From positions 1,116,001 to 1,180,000 of the forward strand of contig NZ_VYVA01000001.1 in the NCBI RefSeq assembly GCF_009193215.1: 64,000 nt of DNA, given 5' to 3'. Shown here piece after piece: positions 34,734 through 44,684 of the stretch. The stretch comes from Flavicella marina. GTDB lineage: Bacteria > Bacteroidota > Bacteroidia > Flavobacteriales > Flavobacteriaceae. Both the position numbers and the translations under genes were made by a program. Below the pieces are notes generated by a model. It was not told the DNA's origin. It worked only from the letters and a program-made list of their open reading frames with translations, and did not search any database. The stretch's first letter is position 1. Each line of letters starts with the position of its first letter.

Positions 34734-37556
34734 ATGAAATTTAAAAGTACTTCAATTCTTAATATTTTGGTTTTTACGCTGTTTTTTATTTCTAATTCAG
34801 TTTTTTCAAAAAAAAATCCAATTGTTAGTATTACGACTAAATACACTGTACTCAAAGTTGAAACTGCCGTTTTTAAAAACAAAACCTATATAATTACGAG
34901 TAGTTATGATGGAGTTGTTTCGGCAATAAATTTTAAAGGAGACGTAATTTGGGAACAATCCTTATCAGGTTTAATGAATCATGATTTATGGGTAGATGAC
35001 ATCACTGGTGATGGAAATCAAGAAGTAATAGCTGCTAATGCTGATGGAAGTGTTTTTTGTATCAATTATAAAGGAGATTTGTTATGGAGGTTCAAAAAAA
35101 ATGATTCACCCATGATTTCTGCTTGCGTAGTGCATCCTAAAAAAGGTGTAGAGCCATATGTCGCTTGTGGGGGAAATGATCTTAATATATATTATGTTTC
35201 AAACAAGGGAGAGTTATTGACTGAAATACCTTCAAGCTCGTATCCGACCTTGTACCGACCAAATAAAAAATGGCAAGATGATGGTTCATTACCGTATGAT
35301 GTGCATACGGTTAATTTTTTAAGACCCTTACCGCAACCAGATGGTACAGATGTTTTATTGTTAGATGCAATTTTGTCGCATGCTGATAAATTAAATATGT
35401 ATTATTATTTCAAGCCAGAAGCAAGCAAGCCATTTAAATCTAAAAAGATTTTTCACGGACCGGTTGGAGATATTACAGTGTTTGAAAATCCATTATCGAA
35501 GGAATTAGAAATTTTATTAGGTACTTCGGGTATTGTAGAAAAATACGATTTGGGAATATTGAAACCAAGTAATAATTCGATAAAAAAGATAAATTTCAGT
35601 GTAAATACTAGGCGAAAATTAGGTTTTGGTTATAGGGTTACTCAAACAGAGGTAATTCAAAGCAACACTACATTTGAGTATGTTACTCTTAAAGGGGAGT
35701 TTATGTTTATCACGAAGCCCTCTGCAGATTTTAAAGAGATTGAGGTTTTAGAATCCACTTTTTCATACAACGATATGCACCATGATGAGTTGAACAAAAA
35801 ATTAATATTGGCAAGCGCACAAAGTGGAGGAAATCAAATTCATATTGTTGATTACACACACAAAAAATGGAAAAAAGCATATGAAAAATTAATGCCAAAA
35901 GGCAACATCGCATCAATATTGAGAGAAACAGATGTTGTCAAAAAGAATCTGAAAAACTATTCTAGACCAAAAGAAGAGAGAGAACCCCTAAAAGTAACTC
36001 TTATGTCGCCTCCTTCGAGGCACAATTTTACTGTTGAAATGCAACGAATAAAAGATAGTTACAAGAACCTTTCTTTTATGGGGTATGCATTTCTCAAAGA
36101 TGTGGGTACTTGGGATCGATCGAATATTGAAATTGCTTCCTTTAGAGATGTTAGAGATGGTCGTAAGAAATACGAAAGTAATGCCGGTCAAGTCGTTAAA
36201 AACATAATTTCTAAGTATAATGAAAATGGTTTGTGTACTTGGGGAGGTCATGGAGTGGATCCTTATTATTACGGGAAAGAAACCATTAAAAAAGTAATTG
36301 ATGCTGGTAACGGGAAACCAACTGTTTGGGTATGGCCAGAATTAACAATCTTGCACAAAAAAGATTTTAAGTATGCGTTGGATGATTTGATTTATCCTTT
36401 GTCTGATTATAGTAAAAGCCACAATGCAAAACAATTTATTAGAAGCAAGCATATTTTTTGGCAATCTATTGTTTACAAGTCAGAATGGTCACGTTTTTTG
36501 TCTGGGGAATTTGCAGATGTATTGATTCCTTCCATGGAAGAAACACAAGATTTTGCTATGGAATTAAGTTTGGCAAGTCGATTAGGTTTGTGGACTAGTG
36601 GAGTGGCGAATGATTGGGGAACTCGATGCGCAAGAGATAATCCGAGTTTTATGAGATCTAGGCAGTTTTCTCATCAAAATTTACCAAATCACTTTTTGAG
36701 AAATGCCATTTTTCATGTTTCTTATGGTGCTGCATATATCAATAATTTTAATGTCGATTCAGAGTATTCAGAGTATATCACCGTTTTATGGGAGTTGATA
36801 GGTAAAGGAGTTTTGTATGTTCCGAAACGCAATGAAATACTTAGTTTTTCTCCTGTTCATTTGAGCATAACTAATCCAGATGAAACTTATTTACGAGATG
36901 GAAATAGTTCTTCTACAACTCTTAAATATTCTAAAGAAAAAGACAATTATGTTTTCAGTCGTTTGAGTAGTGATTGGACAGGGGGGCAAGTTACGTCTTG
37001 GGATTTTTCTAGTTATGCCGCAGGTGTAAAAGATAGAAGATTGAATTTTTTAGCGCCGTATTCGAATGGTATGGTTTTGATTACACCGGTTCAAAATGGA
37101 GTATACAAACAAGAAAACACCGAACGTAACAGTTTGGTAGATAATTTACATCCTATATACAAAAACATACTTACAGAGTATATTACCAATGGAAAAGATT
37201 ATTTGTCAGCAGACGGAACAAAAATAATGTCAGCATCAGAATATTATCACACGATCGATGAAGATATTAAAAAAAGAGCTTCACTTTTGCCAATAACAGT
37301 TACCGGAGAGGTGGCTTGGGTAGTTGCTCAAACTTCAGGCAAACATTTAAGATTAACTTTAATAGATAATGGATATTTGAATCCAAAAGAAAGAGTAGCT
37401 AAAGTTCAGTTTCATACTATTAAGCCTATACAGATAAAAGATATTTTATCTGAAGAAAAATTTAAATTCAATGCTAAAGAAGAATCTTCGATAGAAATAA
37501 CAATTCCTGCTGGGATGTTTAGGTTTATTGATGTTGAATTAGAAGAAGTGCTGTAA
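34734..37556 (+). CDS. cglA: Probable lambda-carrageenase, GH150-type
   Basis: The 940-residue protein has a signal peptide and an N-terminal beta-propeller of about 380 residues with PQQ/FG-GAP-like blades (TSSYDGVVSAINFKGDVIWE, DDITGDGNQEVIAANADGSV). A second, unrelated domain of about 500 residues follows (FMGYAFLKDVGTWDRSNIEI, TWGGHGVDPYYYG, VWVWPELTILHKKD). The lambda-carrageenase of Pseudoalteromonas carrageenovora (GH150) is 942 residues long and was described as a propeller joined to a second domain. Length and layout match, and a GH110 gene lies in the same cluster. GH150 cleaves beta-1,4 bonds of lambda-carrageenan. I judge by architecture and context, not alignment, so the assignment needs a search. 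No T9SS domain. Confidence 0.6.
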   Translation: MKFKSTSILNILVFTLFFISNSVFSKKNPIVSITTKYTVLKVETAVFKNKTYIITSSYDGVVSAINFKGDVIWEQSLSGLMNHDLWVDDITGDGNQEVIAANADGSVFCINYKGDLLWRFKKNDSPMISACVVHPKKGVEPYVACGGNDLNIYYVSNKGELLTEIPSSSYPTLYRPNKKWQDDGSLPYDVHTVNFLRPLPQPDGTDVLLLDAILSHADKLNMYYYFKPEASKPFKSKKIFHGPVGDITVFENPLSKELEILLGTSGIVEKYDLGILKPSNNSIKKINFSVNTRRKLGFGYRVTQTEVIQSNTTFEYVTLKGEFMFITKPSADFKEIEVLESTFSYNDMHHDELNKKLILASAQSGGNQIHIVDYTHKKWKKAYEKLMPKGNIASILRETDVVKKNLKNYSRPKEEREPLKVTLMSPPSRHNFTVEMQRIKDSYKNLSFMGYAFLKDVGTWDRSNIEIASFRDVRDGRKKYESNAGQVVKNIISKYNENGLCTWGGHGVDPYYYGKETIKKVIDAGNGKPTVWVWPELTILHKKDFKYALDDLIYPLSDYSKSHNAKQFIRSKHIFWQSIVYKSEWSRFLSGEFADVLIPSMEETQDFAMELSLASRLGLWTSGVANDWGTRCARDNPSFMRSRQFSHQNLPNHFLRNAIFHVSYGAAYINNFNVDSEYSEYITVLWELIGKGVLYVPKRNEILSFSPVHLSITNPDETYLRDGNSSSTTLKYSKEKDNYVFSRLSSDWTGGQVTSWDFSSYAAGVKDRRLNFLAPYSNGMVLITPVQNGVYKQENTERNSLVDNLHPIYKNILTEYITNGKDYLSADGTKIMSASEYYHTIDEDIKKRASLLPITVTGEVAWVVAQTSGKHLRLTLIDNGYLNPKERVAKVQFHTIKPIQIKDILSEEKFKFNAKEESSIEITIPAGMFRFIDVELEEVL

Positions 37557-37607
37557 TTCAAATCGATCTCTTAACCAAGCATGTTTTTTTGAAGGAAAAA
37601 CAGCATA

Positions 37608-37650
37608 AAAAAAGCTCATAGAAACTGATGTTGCTATGAGCTTTTTTTTA
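37608..37650. terminator. Bidirectional terminator
   Basis: AAAAAAAGCTCATA ... TATGAGCTTTTTTTT with a 14-base loop. It lies between the convergent GH150-like gene and the small binding-protein gene. Confidence 0.8.
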
Positions 37651-37661
37651 GTGCGGTAATG

Positions 37662-38246
37662 TTATTTTTTTTGTTGGAAAAATGAAACATCATCTAAGTA
37701 AATAACCAAATCAGTTTTTGGTCTTGGAATGTAACTCACACTACTCCATAGTTCTTTGCCAACGGCAGGGTTCCCTTTGAATTTGGTTGTTAGCTTTGTC
37801 CATTCTCCAACCTTTACTTTTGATAAATTAAAGCTTGCTACAACTTCTTTTCCGTTAGATTGTTGCAAGGTAATTGCAAGCCTTCCTGAAGGTTTTCCTG
37901 ACGGAATGTACAACCATGCTGAAACCGAGTAGGCTTCATCTGATAATACTTCAAAGTCTCCTTCGTTGCCACGATTTGACCTCCATGTTTGAAATTTTCC
38001 TGATTTAGCTTGTTTGGTAAAGTCCATTTTACAACTGTAATTACCAGAGTGTTTGTGTTCTGAAGATAAAATAAACCCAGGATCTTGCGTCCATGCAGTA
38101 ACGATATCAGCTTGGCCATTTCGATAGGCTACACCTTCACTAATTTCAAATCCCCAAGCTTCCTCATTGTATTTGATTTGTGCAGATGTTGAAAAACTCC
38201 CAATGATCATTAATAAAATTGAGATACGAATTAATTTAGTTTTCAT
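37662..38246 (-). CDS. Exported carbohydrate-binding-like protein (194 aa)
   Basis: A signal peptide (MKTKLIRISILLMIIGSFST) precedes one jelly-roll-like domain of about 170 residues (WGFEISEGVAYRNG, AWTQDPGFILSSEHKHSGNY, FQTWRSNRGNEGDFEVL, DLVIYLDDVSFFQ). The end (YLDDVSFF) resembles the metal-site strand of CBM4/9- or CBM35-like modules. It shares the AWTQD-GF-SSE-K-SG-YS and TWRSN-GGEG patterns with the protein at 44685-45533. There is no sorting domain, so it may be periplasmic or loosely secreted. The family is not recognised; glycan binding is inferred from fold-like features and context. Confidence 0.65.
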   Translation of the reverse strand: MKTKLIRISILLMIIGSFSTSAQIKYNEEAWGFEISEGVAYRNGQADIVTAWTQDPGFILSSEHKHSGNYSCKMDFTKQAKSGKFQTWRSNRGNEGDFEVLSDEAYSVSAWLYIPSGKPSGRLAITLQQSNGKEVVASFNLSKVKVGEWTKLTTKFKGNPAVGKELWSSVSYIPRPKTDLVIYLDDVSFFQQKK

Positions 38247-38373
38247 AATAAATATTGATTTGTTTGTAATTAAATTTGAAACAAATCTATATACAGCGGT
38301 GCGGTATGTTGTACGAAAACATAAATATTATGTACTGATATGTATATCTAAAGCGAAAGAAGACAAAAGAAAT

Positions 38374-41300
38374 TTACTCCAAAGATTTTGCATATTTTCC
38401 GGGAGATACGCCATACTTTTCTCTAAATATTTTTGAGAAATGAGGTCTGCTTTTAAAACCTGTCATCAAGAAAACTTCGTTAACTGTGAGTTTTTCATGA
38501 ACCAGTAAATCAGCGGCTCTTTTTAATCGGTACATTCTCAATAGTTCTAAAGGAGTTTGGTTTGTTAAAACCTTTACTTTTTGATAAAAATGAGTTCTAT
38601 TTAAATAGAGTTCTTTAGCTAGGCTGTTCAGATCAAAATTTTGATTGTCTATATTTTTGTCAATCAGTTTGTATAGTTTTTCTAAAAAGGCATTGTCGTT
38701 TCTGTTGTTTTGGTTGTTTTCTTTGGTTAATGGAATGCCTATTTTATATCTTTCTCTAAGTTGTTTTCTGTTTGCTAACAATGCTTCAATGTTTGCGATA
38801 AGATGTTGAGCATCAAAAGGTTTTTTGATGTAAGCATCGGCACCATCTCTGATCCCTTGAATATGATTTTCAATTTTACTTAATGCTGTTAGTAATATTA
38901 CCGGAATATGACTCGTTTTTAAATCAGACTTTACTTGAATACACAACTCTAAACCATTCATTTTTGGCATCTGAATGTCACTAACAATAATATCAGGCCA
39001 TTCATCTTCCATTGCTTTTAAGCATTCCTCTCCATTTCCAAACGATTTTACTCTGAAAAAAGTGGATAGTAATTCAGTGCAATATGATCGTAGTTCGTAA
39101 TCATCTTCAACATAAAACAATAATGAGTTAGCATATTCACTTGAGACATTTATCAAGCTTTTCGTTGCATCATCAATAAAGAATTTTTTTGGGTAGACAA
39201 CCTCTTCTTCTTTCGGTAATTTTGGTATTACAATATTTTCTATTTCGAGAATTTCTTTTACGATAGGGAGTTGTAATTTAATTTCTGTTCCTTCATCTGC
39301 ATGGCTAAAAGCTTCTATATAACCATAGTGCATTTCTATCAGTTGTTTGGTAAAAGCTAAGCCTATGCCCGAACCTTCTATGTTTTCTTGAGATCTATAA
39401 AATCTTTCGAAAATATGAGGTAAATCTTCTTCTTTAATTCCAATACCAGTATCTGAAATTGAAATTATTAAATCTTTCTCGTTGTAAGAATAAGTTAGTC
39501 GAATGTTGTCGCCAATCTCAGAAAATTTGAAAGCATTGTTTAATAAGTTGTCAAATATTTTTTCGAGTTTGTCTCTGTCTGCGGATACAATAATTTTTTT
39601 GGCTGATGTTTCGACCTCAAAGTTCTTTTTTTCATTTATAGCAAGTTGTTCAAAATCTTGAGTTACTTCGTTGATAAAAGAATTGAAATCAAATCGAGTG
39701 TAATGTAATTTCAAAGCATTGGCATCTCCTTTTTGAAAATCGTGTACTTGATCTATCAATCGTAGAATTTTTTTCGTCTGACGCTGAATCAAACCAAGTT
39801 TCATCTCCAATTCTTTGTTTCCCTTAAGTTGAGAAATTATAGTTTTCAGAGGCTCTGAAATGAGGGTTATGGGTGTTTTTATTTCATGTGATACATTGGA
39901 AAAAAATGAAAGTTTCGCTGCATTTAATTCTTGAATTTTTTTAATTTCAAGTTGTTCTATCTCAACTTTATGGCGAAGTGATTGTATTTTTAAAATCACT
40001 TTTACAATAATTATTAGAATGATTACAGAGAATAGAATATATAAAAAATAAGCACTTTTTGTTTTCCAAAAAGGAGGAGTAATAATGATTGTCAACGTTT
40101 TAGGATCCGTCCATTGGTTCAACGAGTTTGAGGCTTGTGCTGTTAATTTATAGGTTCCAGGCCTTAGTCCGTTGTAATTTATAGTTTTTTTCAGAGAAGA
40201 AACTTCAAGGTAATTAGTATTTAATGGGTGTAATTTGTATCTGATTTTATGATTTTTCACATTTGAAAAATGCAAGCTTGTTACATCCAAAGAAAATATA
40301 TTCTCGTCAAAAGTCAATTCAATTTTTTTTGAAGGATTGATCTTTTTGAAGACGAAATCGGTTTTTACAAGCGTGTCATTTTGGATGTAATTTTGATGAT
40401 ATACTTTAAAATTGTCGAATTGAAGTTTGGGTAAGGTTTCGTTGTTTGAAATTTCAGAAGGTTTAAAATAACACAAGCCATTTACCCCAGATAGCATAAA
40501 TGTTCCATTTTTTAATATAGAAACCGTGTACCAAAAGTCTTCAAAAGGTAAACCATCTGAACGATGGAAATTTCTGAATTTTTTTTCTTTTATATTGTAT
40601 TTGCTTAATCCTATGTTTGTAGGAATCCATAATACATTCTCTCCTTCAAATAGAATGTTTTTAACTACATTGTTCGAGAGCCCATCCTTTTCAGTTATCG
40701 ATAAAAAAGTTGGTTTACTGTCGCTGTTATTCACTTTACAAAAGCCTCCACCTTCTGTGCCAATCCATAAATCGTTATTTGGTATTCGTAAGACTGAGGT
40801 TACAAAGTTGCTTGAAATTGAGTTTTTGTTTGGGTCAAATAAAAACTGATCTATTTCGATATTTTTTAAACTGCTGTTTTGAGTGTTTTGTAATCGAAAA
40901 AGACCTTCAGAATCAGAGCCAATCCATACAAAGTCATAATTTGGGTCGGGATATATACAACGTATTGGGCCTAGTTTATGATTTTTAAAAAACAAGTTGG
41001 TGCTTAGTTTTTCTATGTTTTTGGTATTGTTGTTCGAATCTAGTGTTAATTTGTATACTTCTTCCCAAGCTGTAGAGATCCATAGATTGCCATATTTGTC
41101 TTCATTAAAACTTCTTATTTGTACGTTTTCGATTGGGTTTAAAATTATTTTTTCTGCATTGGCTACTCCTTTTTTTCTTAGATATAATTGAGTGTCTCCT
41201 ATAAAACTATACCAGATGTTTTGTCTCGAGTCTTTGAAAATACTTCGTACATTTTTTTGGGAAGTTTTGTCGATACTGAATGGGAGATTTTCGAATGTAT

Positions 41301-42456
41301 GTGTTTTAGTATTGAAAGTAGAAATACCTCCAATATTTTCTGTTAATAGTATTCTGTCTTTATCGTAGTTTGTGAAAAAAGAAACAAGGTTAGACTGAAT
41401 TCCTTTTTTTGTGTTGTTTTCTGCTACGCAATGATTGAAGCCATTTTGTCTAAGGTCAAACCGATAAATACCTTTGTTAAAAGTGCCATACCAACAATGA
41501 TTATGGCTAGAAATATATAAGGCACTAGATCTAAGTATATTGCTGTTGTCTTTGAATTTTAACGCTTTTGTCTTGCTTAACGATTGGTTGAAGTTCGGAG
41601 TAGGAAGTTTCATTAAACCATTATTTAGAAATCCAAGCCATAAGTTTCTATCAGTATCAAGACTTAACGTGCTTATTTGAGAATTAGAAAAAGCAAGATT
41701 ATTTATTGCTGAAAATGAGTTTTGCGAAACGTTATAATCTATAGTTACTAGTCCTTTTAGTTTTGCTACTAAAAATTTTTCATTGTTTATTTTTAGAATG
41801 GTTCTTGTATATCCAATATCCTTCAATATTTTTTTTAAACTGTTGCTTTTAGAATTGTACAACAGTACTCCGTTGTTTGTAGCAAAAAGATATTCTTCAT
41901 CGTTTAAATTAATTCCGTTAAAAAATGAAATTTTACGTGATGGGTGGATTGATTTAGTGTCTTTTTTCGCAACGAGTGCGTGTGTTTCATCAAATATGAG
42001 AAGACCATTTTCTTCTGTACCGCAAATCGTTTGATGATTTTTTTTGTTGAAGAAAAAATTTCTGACAATTGGACCACTGGTGTTTTGGTTGGAGTATATT
42101 TTTTTAAAGGAATTGTCTTTACTGTTGTATATAGTTATTCCTTCGTCAGTTCCAATCCAAATATCACCATTTACATCTTCAGAAAGCGCGCGTATTCGGT
42201 TGCTAGTTAGAGGATTTAGGTCTGTTGAGTTTTTAAAAGTTTTAAATTCGTAACCATCGTACAAGCTCAATCCTTCATAAGTTCCAAACCAAATATAGCC
42301 TTTCGAGTCTTCAAGAATACATGTTACACCATTGTGTGCTAAACCATCAGAAATCGTTAGTTTTTGCACATTCTGAATCGCGTTGTTTTGTGCAGACAAA
42401 GAGAAGGAGATTCCCGATATCAATAAAATAGTAATGATGTTTTTTAATGTATTCAA
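38374..42456 (-). CDS. Hybrid two-component system regulator (HTCS)
   Basis: The 1360-residue one-piece regulator has a signal peptide, Reg_prop propeller repeats (IQNVQKLTISDGLAHNGVTC, GYIWFGTYEGLSLYDG, about 30-700), a Y_Y_Y domain, a membrane helix (about 800-825), HisKA with the phospho-acceptor in FFSNVSHEIKTPITLI, HATPase (DTGIGI, SGIGLAFTKQ), a receiver domain (IIVSDIQMPKMNGLELC), and a C-terminal AraC HTH (LAKELYLNRTHFYQKVKVLT). Such proteins sense oligosaccharides in the periplasm and activate polysaccharide loci directly. It lies within the carrageenan-like cluster, which it probably controls. Its ligand is unknown. Confidence 0.95.
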   Translation of the reverse strand: MNTLKNIITILLISGISFSLSAQNNAIQNVQKLTISDGLAHNGVTCILEDSKGYIWFGTYEGLSLYDGYEFKTFKNSTDLNPLTSNRIRALSEDVNGDIWIGTDEGITIYNSKDNSFKKIYSNQNTSGPIVRNFFFNKKNHQTICGTEENGLLIFDETHALVAKKDTKSIHPSRKISFFNGINLNDEEYLFATNNGVLLYNSKSNSLKKILKDIGYTRTILKINNEKFLVAKLKGLVTIDYNVSQNSFSAINNLAFSNSQISTLSLDTDRNLWLGFLNNGLMKLPTPNFNQSLSKTKALKFKDNSNILRSSALYISSHNHCWYGTFNKGIYRFDLRQNGFNHCVAENNTKKGIQSNLVSFFTNYDKDRILLTENIGGISTFNTKTHTFENLPFSIDKTSQKNVRSIFKDSRQNIWYSFIGDTQLYLRKKGVANAEKIILNPIENVQIRSFNEDKYGNLWISTAWEEVYKLTLDSNNNTKNIEKLSTNLFFKNHKLGPIRCIYPDPNYDFVWIGSDSEGLFRLQNTQNSSLKNIEIDQFLFDPNKNSISSNFVTSVLRIPNNDLWIGTEGGGFCKVNNSDSKPTFLSITEKDGLSNNVVKNILFEGENVLWIPTNIGLSKYNIKEKKFRNFHRSDGLPFEDFWYTVSILKNGTFMLSGVNGLCYFKPSEISNNETLPKLQFDNFKVYHQNYIQNDTLVKTDFVFKKINPSKKIELTFDENIFSLDVTSLHFSNVKNHKIRYKLHPLNTNYLEVSSLKKTINYNGLRPGTYKLTAQASNSLNQWTDPKTLTIIITPPFWKTKSAYFLYILFSVIILIIIVKVILKIQSLRHKVEIEQLEIKKIQELNAAKLSFFSNVSHEIKTPITLISEPLKTIISQLKGNKELEMKLGLIQRQTKKILRLIDQVHDFQKGDANALKLHYTRFDFNSFINEVTQDFEQLAINEKKNFEVETSAKKIIVSADRDKLEKIFDNLLNNAFKFSEIGDNIRLTYSYNEKDLIISISDTGIGIKEEDLPHIFERFYRSQENIEGSGIGLAFTKQLIEMHYGYIEAFSHADEGTEIKLQLPIVKEILEIENIVIPKLPKEEEVVYPKKFFIDDATKSLINVSSEYANSLLFYVEDDYELRSYCTELLSTFFRVKSFGNGEECLKAMEDEWPDIIVSDIQMPKMNGLELCIQVKSDLKTSHIPVILLTALSKIENHIQGIRDGADAYIKKPFDAQHLIANIEALLANRKQLRERYKIGIPLTKENNQNNRNDNAFLEKLYKLIDKNIDNQNFDLNSLAKELYLNRTHFYQKVKVLTNQTPLELLRMYRLKRAADLLVHEKLTVNEVFLMTGFKSRPHFSKIFREKYGVSPGKYAKSLE

Positions 42457-42567
42457 GATGTTTTGACAATACGATTTATAAAATTTATTCTTAATTGGAA
42501 TATGCTCTGTAATATAATCTATTTTATTTTTTTTAGGAATTGGAATTCGTACCCTTTGATACTAGCC

Positions 42568-44481
42568 TTATTCAAACCTTATTTGTGTGTCGTTTTCTTT
42601 TACATCTATAATTTTATTTTTAGGAACTGTTCCTTGGTAGTTATTGTTTTTAAAAACGATGTTTTTCGATGATTTTATTCTGATTGCGGGGTTTTCTGGA
42701 TACAGTTTAGGGAAAGTGTTTGAGTTTGTAATCGTATTGTTTTTGAAGAGCAATCCATCTGTATTTGCAATTTCTAATAGTAAGTTGTCAAAATGATTGA
42801 ATTGGTTGCCGGTTATTTCAATGTTTTTAAATGCAATATTTTCATTATCATCATCGGTAACAAAACGAATTACTCCTCGGTTAAATCCACTGTGTTGACA
42901 ATCTTGAAATGTATTGTTCCGGATAATCAAGTTTACAGCATTTCCTGATTCATACCAATAACCGCTTTCAACAGGAATAAGTAAGGCTTCCATTTCAGTA
43001 CTAAAAAAATTATTTTCTATGATAGTTTTTACAGGATTAGAGATCAATAAGCCACGTGCTCTGTTGTTGCTGATGTTACAATTTTGAACCAATAATTCAG
43101 GGTACCCATCTAAGTTTTCGATGAGGTCACCTACTTTTAGGTCGTTTGGTAGTTTAGATTGAAAAGTGATGATTTGATAGCGACTATTGACGTACTCAAT
43201 TTGTTTGATTTTGTTTTTTTTATATGGGAAAAAAGAATTCTCAAGTCTTACAAAACCTATGTTTTCTGTTGGTTTTCCAATTGTAAAACCTTTTTGTTGA
43301 TGATGCATCATTCTAACGCCTATTTTATTTTTTCCTAATATGTCAACAATTTTTTGGTAGGTACCATGAACATTCAAAGCATCATCTAGCTGATTTTGGA
43401 AAGTACAATTTTTAAGAGTCACTTTTCCACTACAACCAACAAAATGGGTGGCATCTGCTGTGGTAGAAACCATTCTACCTTTAGATGGAGTAATGTTAAA
43501 GTTATCAAGGGTCAAATTTGATGAGTTTTCTGCAATTATTCCCATTCCTCCTGCATGATGGATATTTACATTTGTAGCGTTAAAATTTGTAGAGTGAGTA
43601 ACTCTAAACGCAGGAGAAACTCTGTTTACGCCTTGTTCACCTTTCATAGTTAAAATAGTACCAATAGGTGGTAGTTTCTTTCTGTGGTTGTAAATTCTAA
43701 CAAGTCCTGGTTTTAATTGTACTGCTTTTATTTTATACTCATGTCCGATGTCTTTGTACTCGGGAGCTCTTTCATCATGGTCGTATTTGTATTTAATGTT
43801 GTCTTTTTTAAAGCGGTGTTTAGTTTTTCCTTTTGAGGTGATGTCTGTATATGCTTCTGTGTTAAAAGCAATCGCTTTTCTTAGAGTATCGTATAAGATG
43901 GATTGACCAAGTGTATGTTCATAGTAAGGTTTGATAAAATATATTTGTTCGTTGCGTATTTCATATGGGAAATCTTTTGAAATTGCCATGTCAAAAGATT
44001 TGTTTTTTTCATTTGTTGCAACAATTTTTCCTTCGCTATGAAAACTATTTTTCCAATCTACAGTTAAATTTTTTACATGAATATTATCGCTTTGATTGAC
44101 AAGAAACGGAATCATTACTCCATGAAAAATAAAAGTAGATCCTTGCCCGTCAACAGTTAGTCCTTTAAATCCATCTATAGGAAAAGCGGTGTTCACCATT
44201 AAATCGCAATGATTAGAGATGTATACAAATTTTTCAACGCCTTTGTTCGGGTAAAAATGATACTCACCTTTTTCAAAAATTATTTTTGAGTCTGGCTTGT
44301 TTTGTAATTCCAATATTTTTTGAGAGACCGTGAGTGTTGCATCTTCAGAAATTTCAGTAGAGAAGAAGATTGTATTAAGCTCCTTAGGCTTTTGATTTGA
44401 GCTACAGCTGTTTAAGAAAAACATAGAGATAGTTATAGTTACAATACCAAAAAGGTTACGAAGGATTAATTTAATTGTCAT
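42568..44481 (-). CDS. GH110-family alpha-1,3-galactosidase
   Basis: The 637-residue protein has a lipoprotein signal (cysteine in FFLNSCSSNQ). The body is a right-handed parallel beta-helix (repeats LTLDNFNITP, NTIIENNFFS, VNLIIRNNTFQDCQHSGF). The motif NQLDDALNVHGTY (about residues 390-402) is the signature of GH110 enzymes, which hydrolyse alpha-1,3-galactosides by inversion. A GH110 from Pseudoalteromonas acts on alpha-1,3 linkages in lambda-carrageenan oligosaccharides, which fits the GH150-like neighbour. It is probably membrane-anchored in the periplasm or at the surface. It lies 112 bases upstream of the HTCS gene on the same strand. Confidence 0.85.
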   Translation of the reverse strand: MTIKLILRNLFGIVTITISMFFLNSCSSNQKPKELNTIFFSTEISEDATLTVSQKILELQNKPDSKIIFEKGEYHFYPNKGVEKFVYISNHCDLMVNTAFPIDGFKGLTVDGQGSTFIFHGVMIPFLVNQSDNIHVKNLTVDWKNSFHSEGKIVATNEKNKSFDMAISKDFPYEIRNEQIYFIKPYYEHTLGQSILYDTLRKAIAFNTEAYTDITSKGKTKHRFKKDNIKYKYDHDERAPEYKDIGHEYKIKAVQLKPGLVRIYNHRKKLPPIGTILTMKGEQGVNRVSPAFRVTHSTNFNATNVNIHHAGGMGIIAENSSNLTLDNFNITPSKGRMVSTTADATHFVGCSGKVTLKNCTFQNQLDDALNVHGTYQKIVDILGKNKIGVRMMHHQQKGFTIGKPTENIGFVRLENSFFPYKKNKIKQIEYVNSRYQIITFQSKLPNDLKVGDLIENLDGYPELLVQNCNISNNRARGLLISNPVKTIIENNFFSTEMEALLIPVESGYWYESGNAVNLIIRNNTFQDCQHSGFNRGVIRFVTDDDNENIAFKNIEITGNQFNHFDNLLLEIANTDGLLFKNNTITNSNTFPKLYPENPAIRIKSSKNIVFKNNNYQGTVPKNKIIDVKENDTQIRFE

Positions 44482-44655
44482 GTAAAGTAGTTTTAATCTA
44501 GTAAAAATGAGGTGTTTGAGGTTTTTGAATGTACGAAAATGTACATGTTTTGTATCAAATTGTCAATTTTTTTTCTAGTCTTTGGAGGTTAGAGTGTATT
44601 GATGTATTCGTACAAATTATTTATAATTTCAAACATCTACGATAAGTTCTGAATT

Positions 44656-44663
44656 TAATTTTG
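44656..44663 (+). promoter_or_regulatory. -7 element of the T9SS binding-protein gene
   Basis: TAATTTTG (TAnnTTTG) 22 bases before the ATG at 44685. Confidence 0.5.
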
Positions 44664-44684
44664 TGACATAACTTAAAATTTAAT

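Noticed and set aside
40526-40988. Plus-strand open frames within the HTCS gene
   Set aside because: They lie antisense to the Reg_prop repeats and have no start signals or family features.
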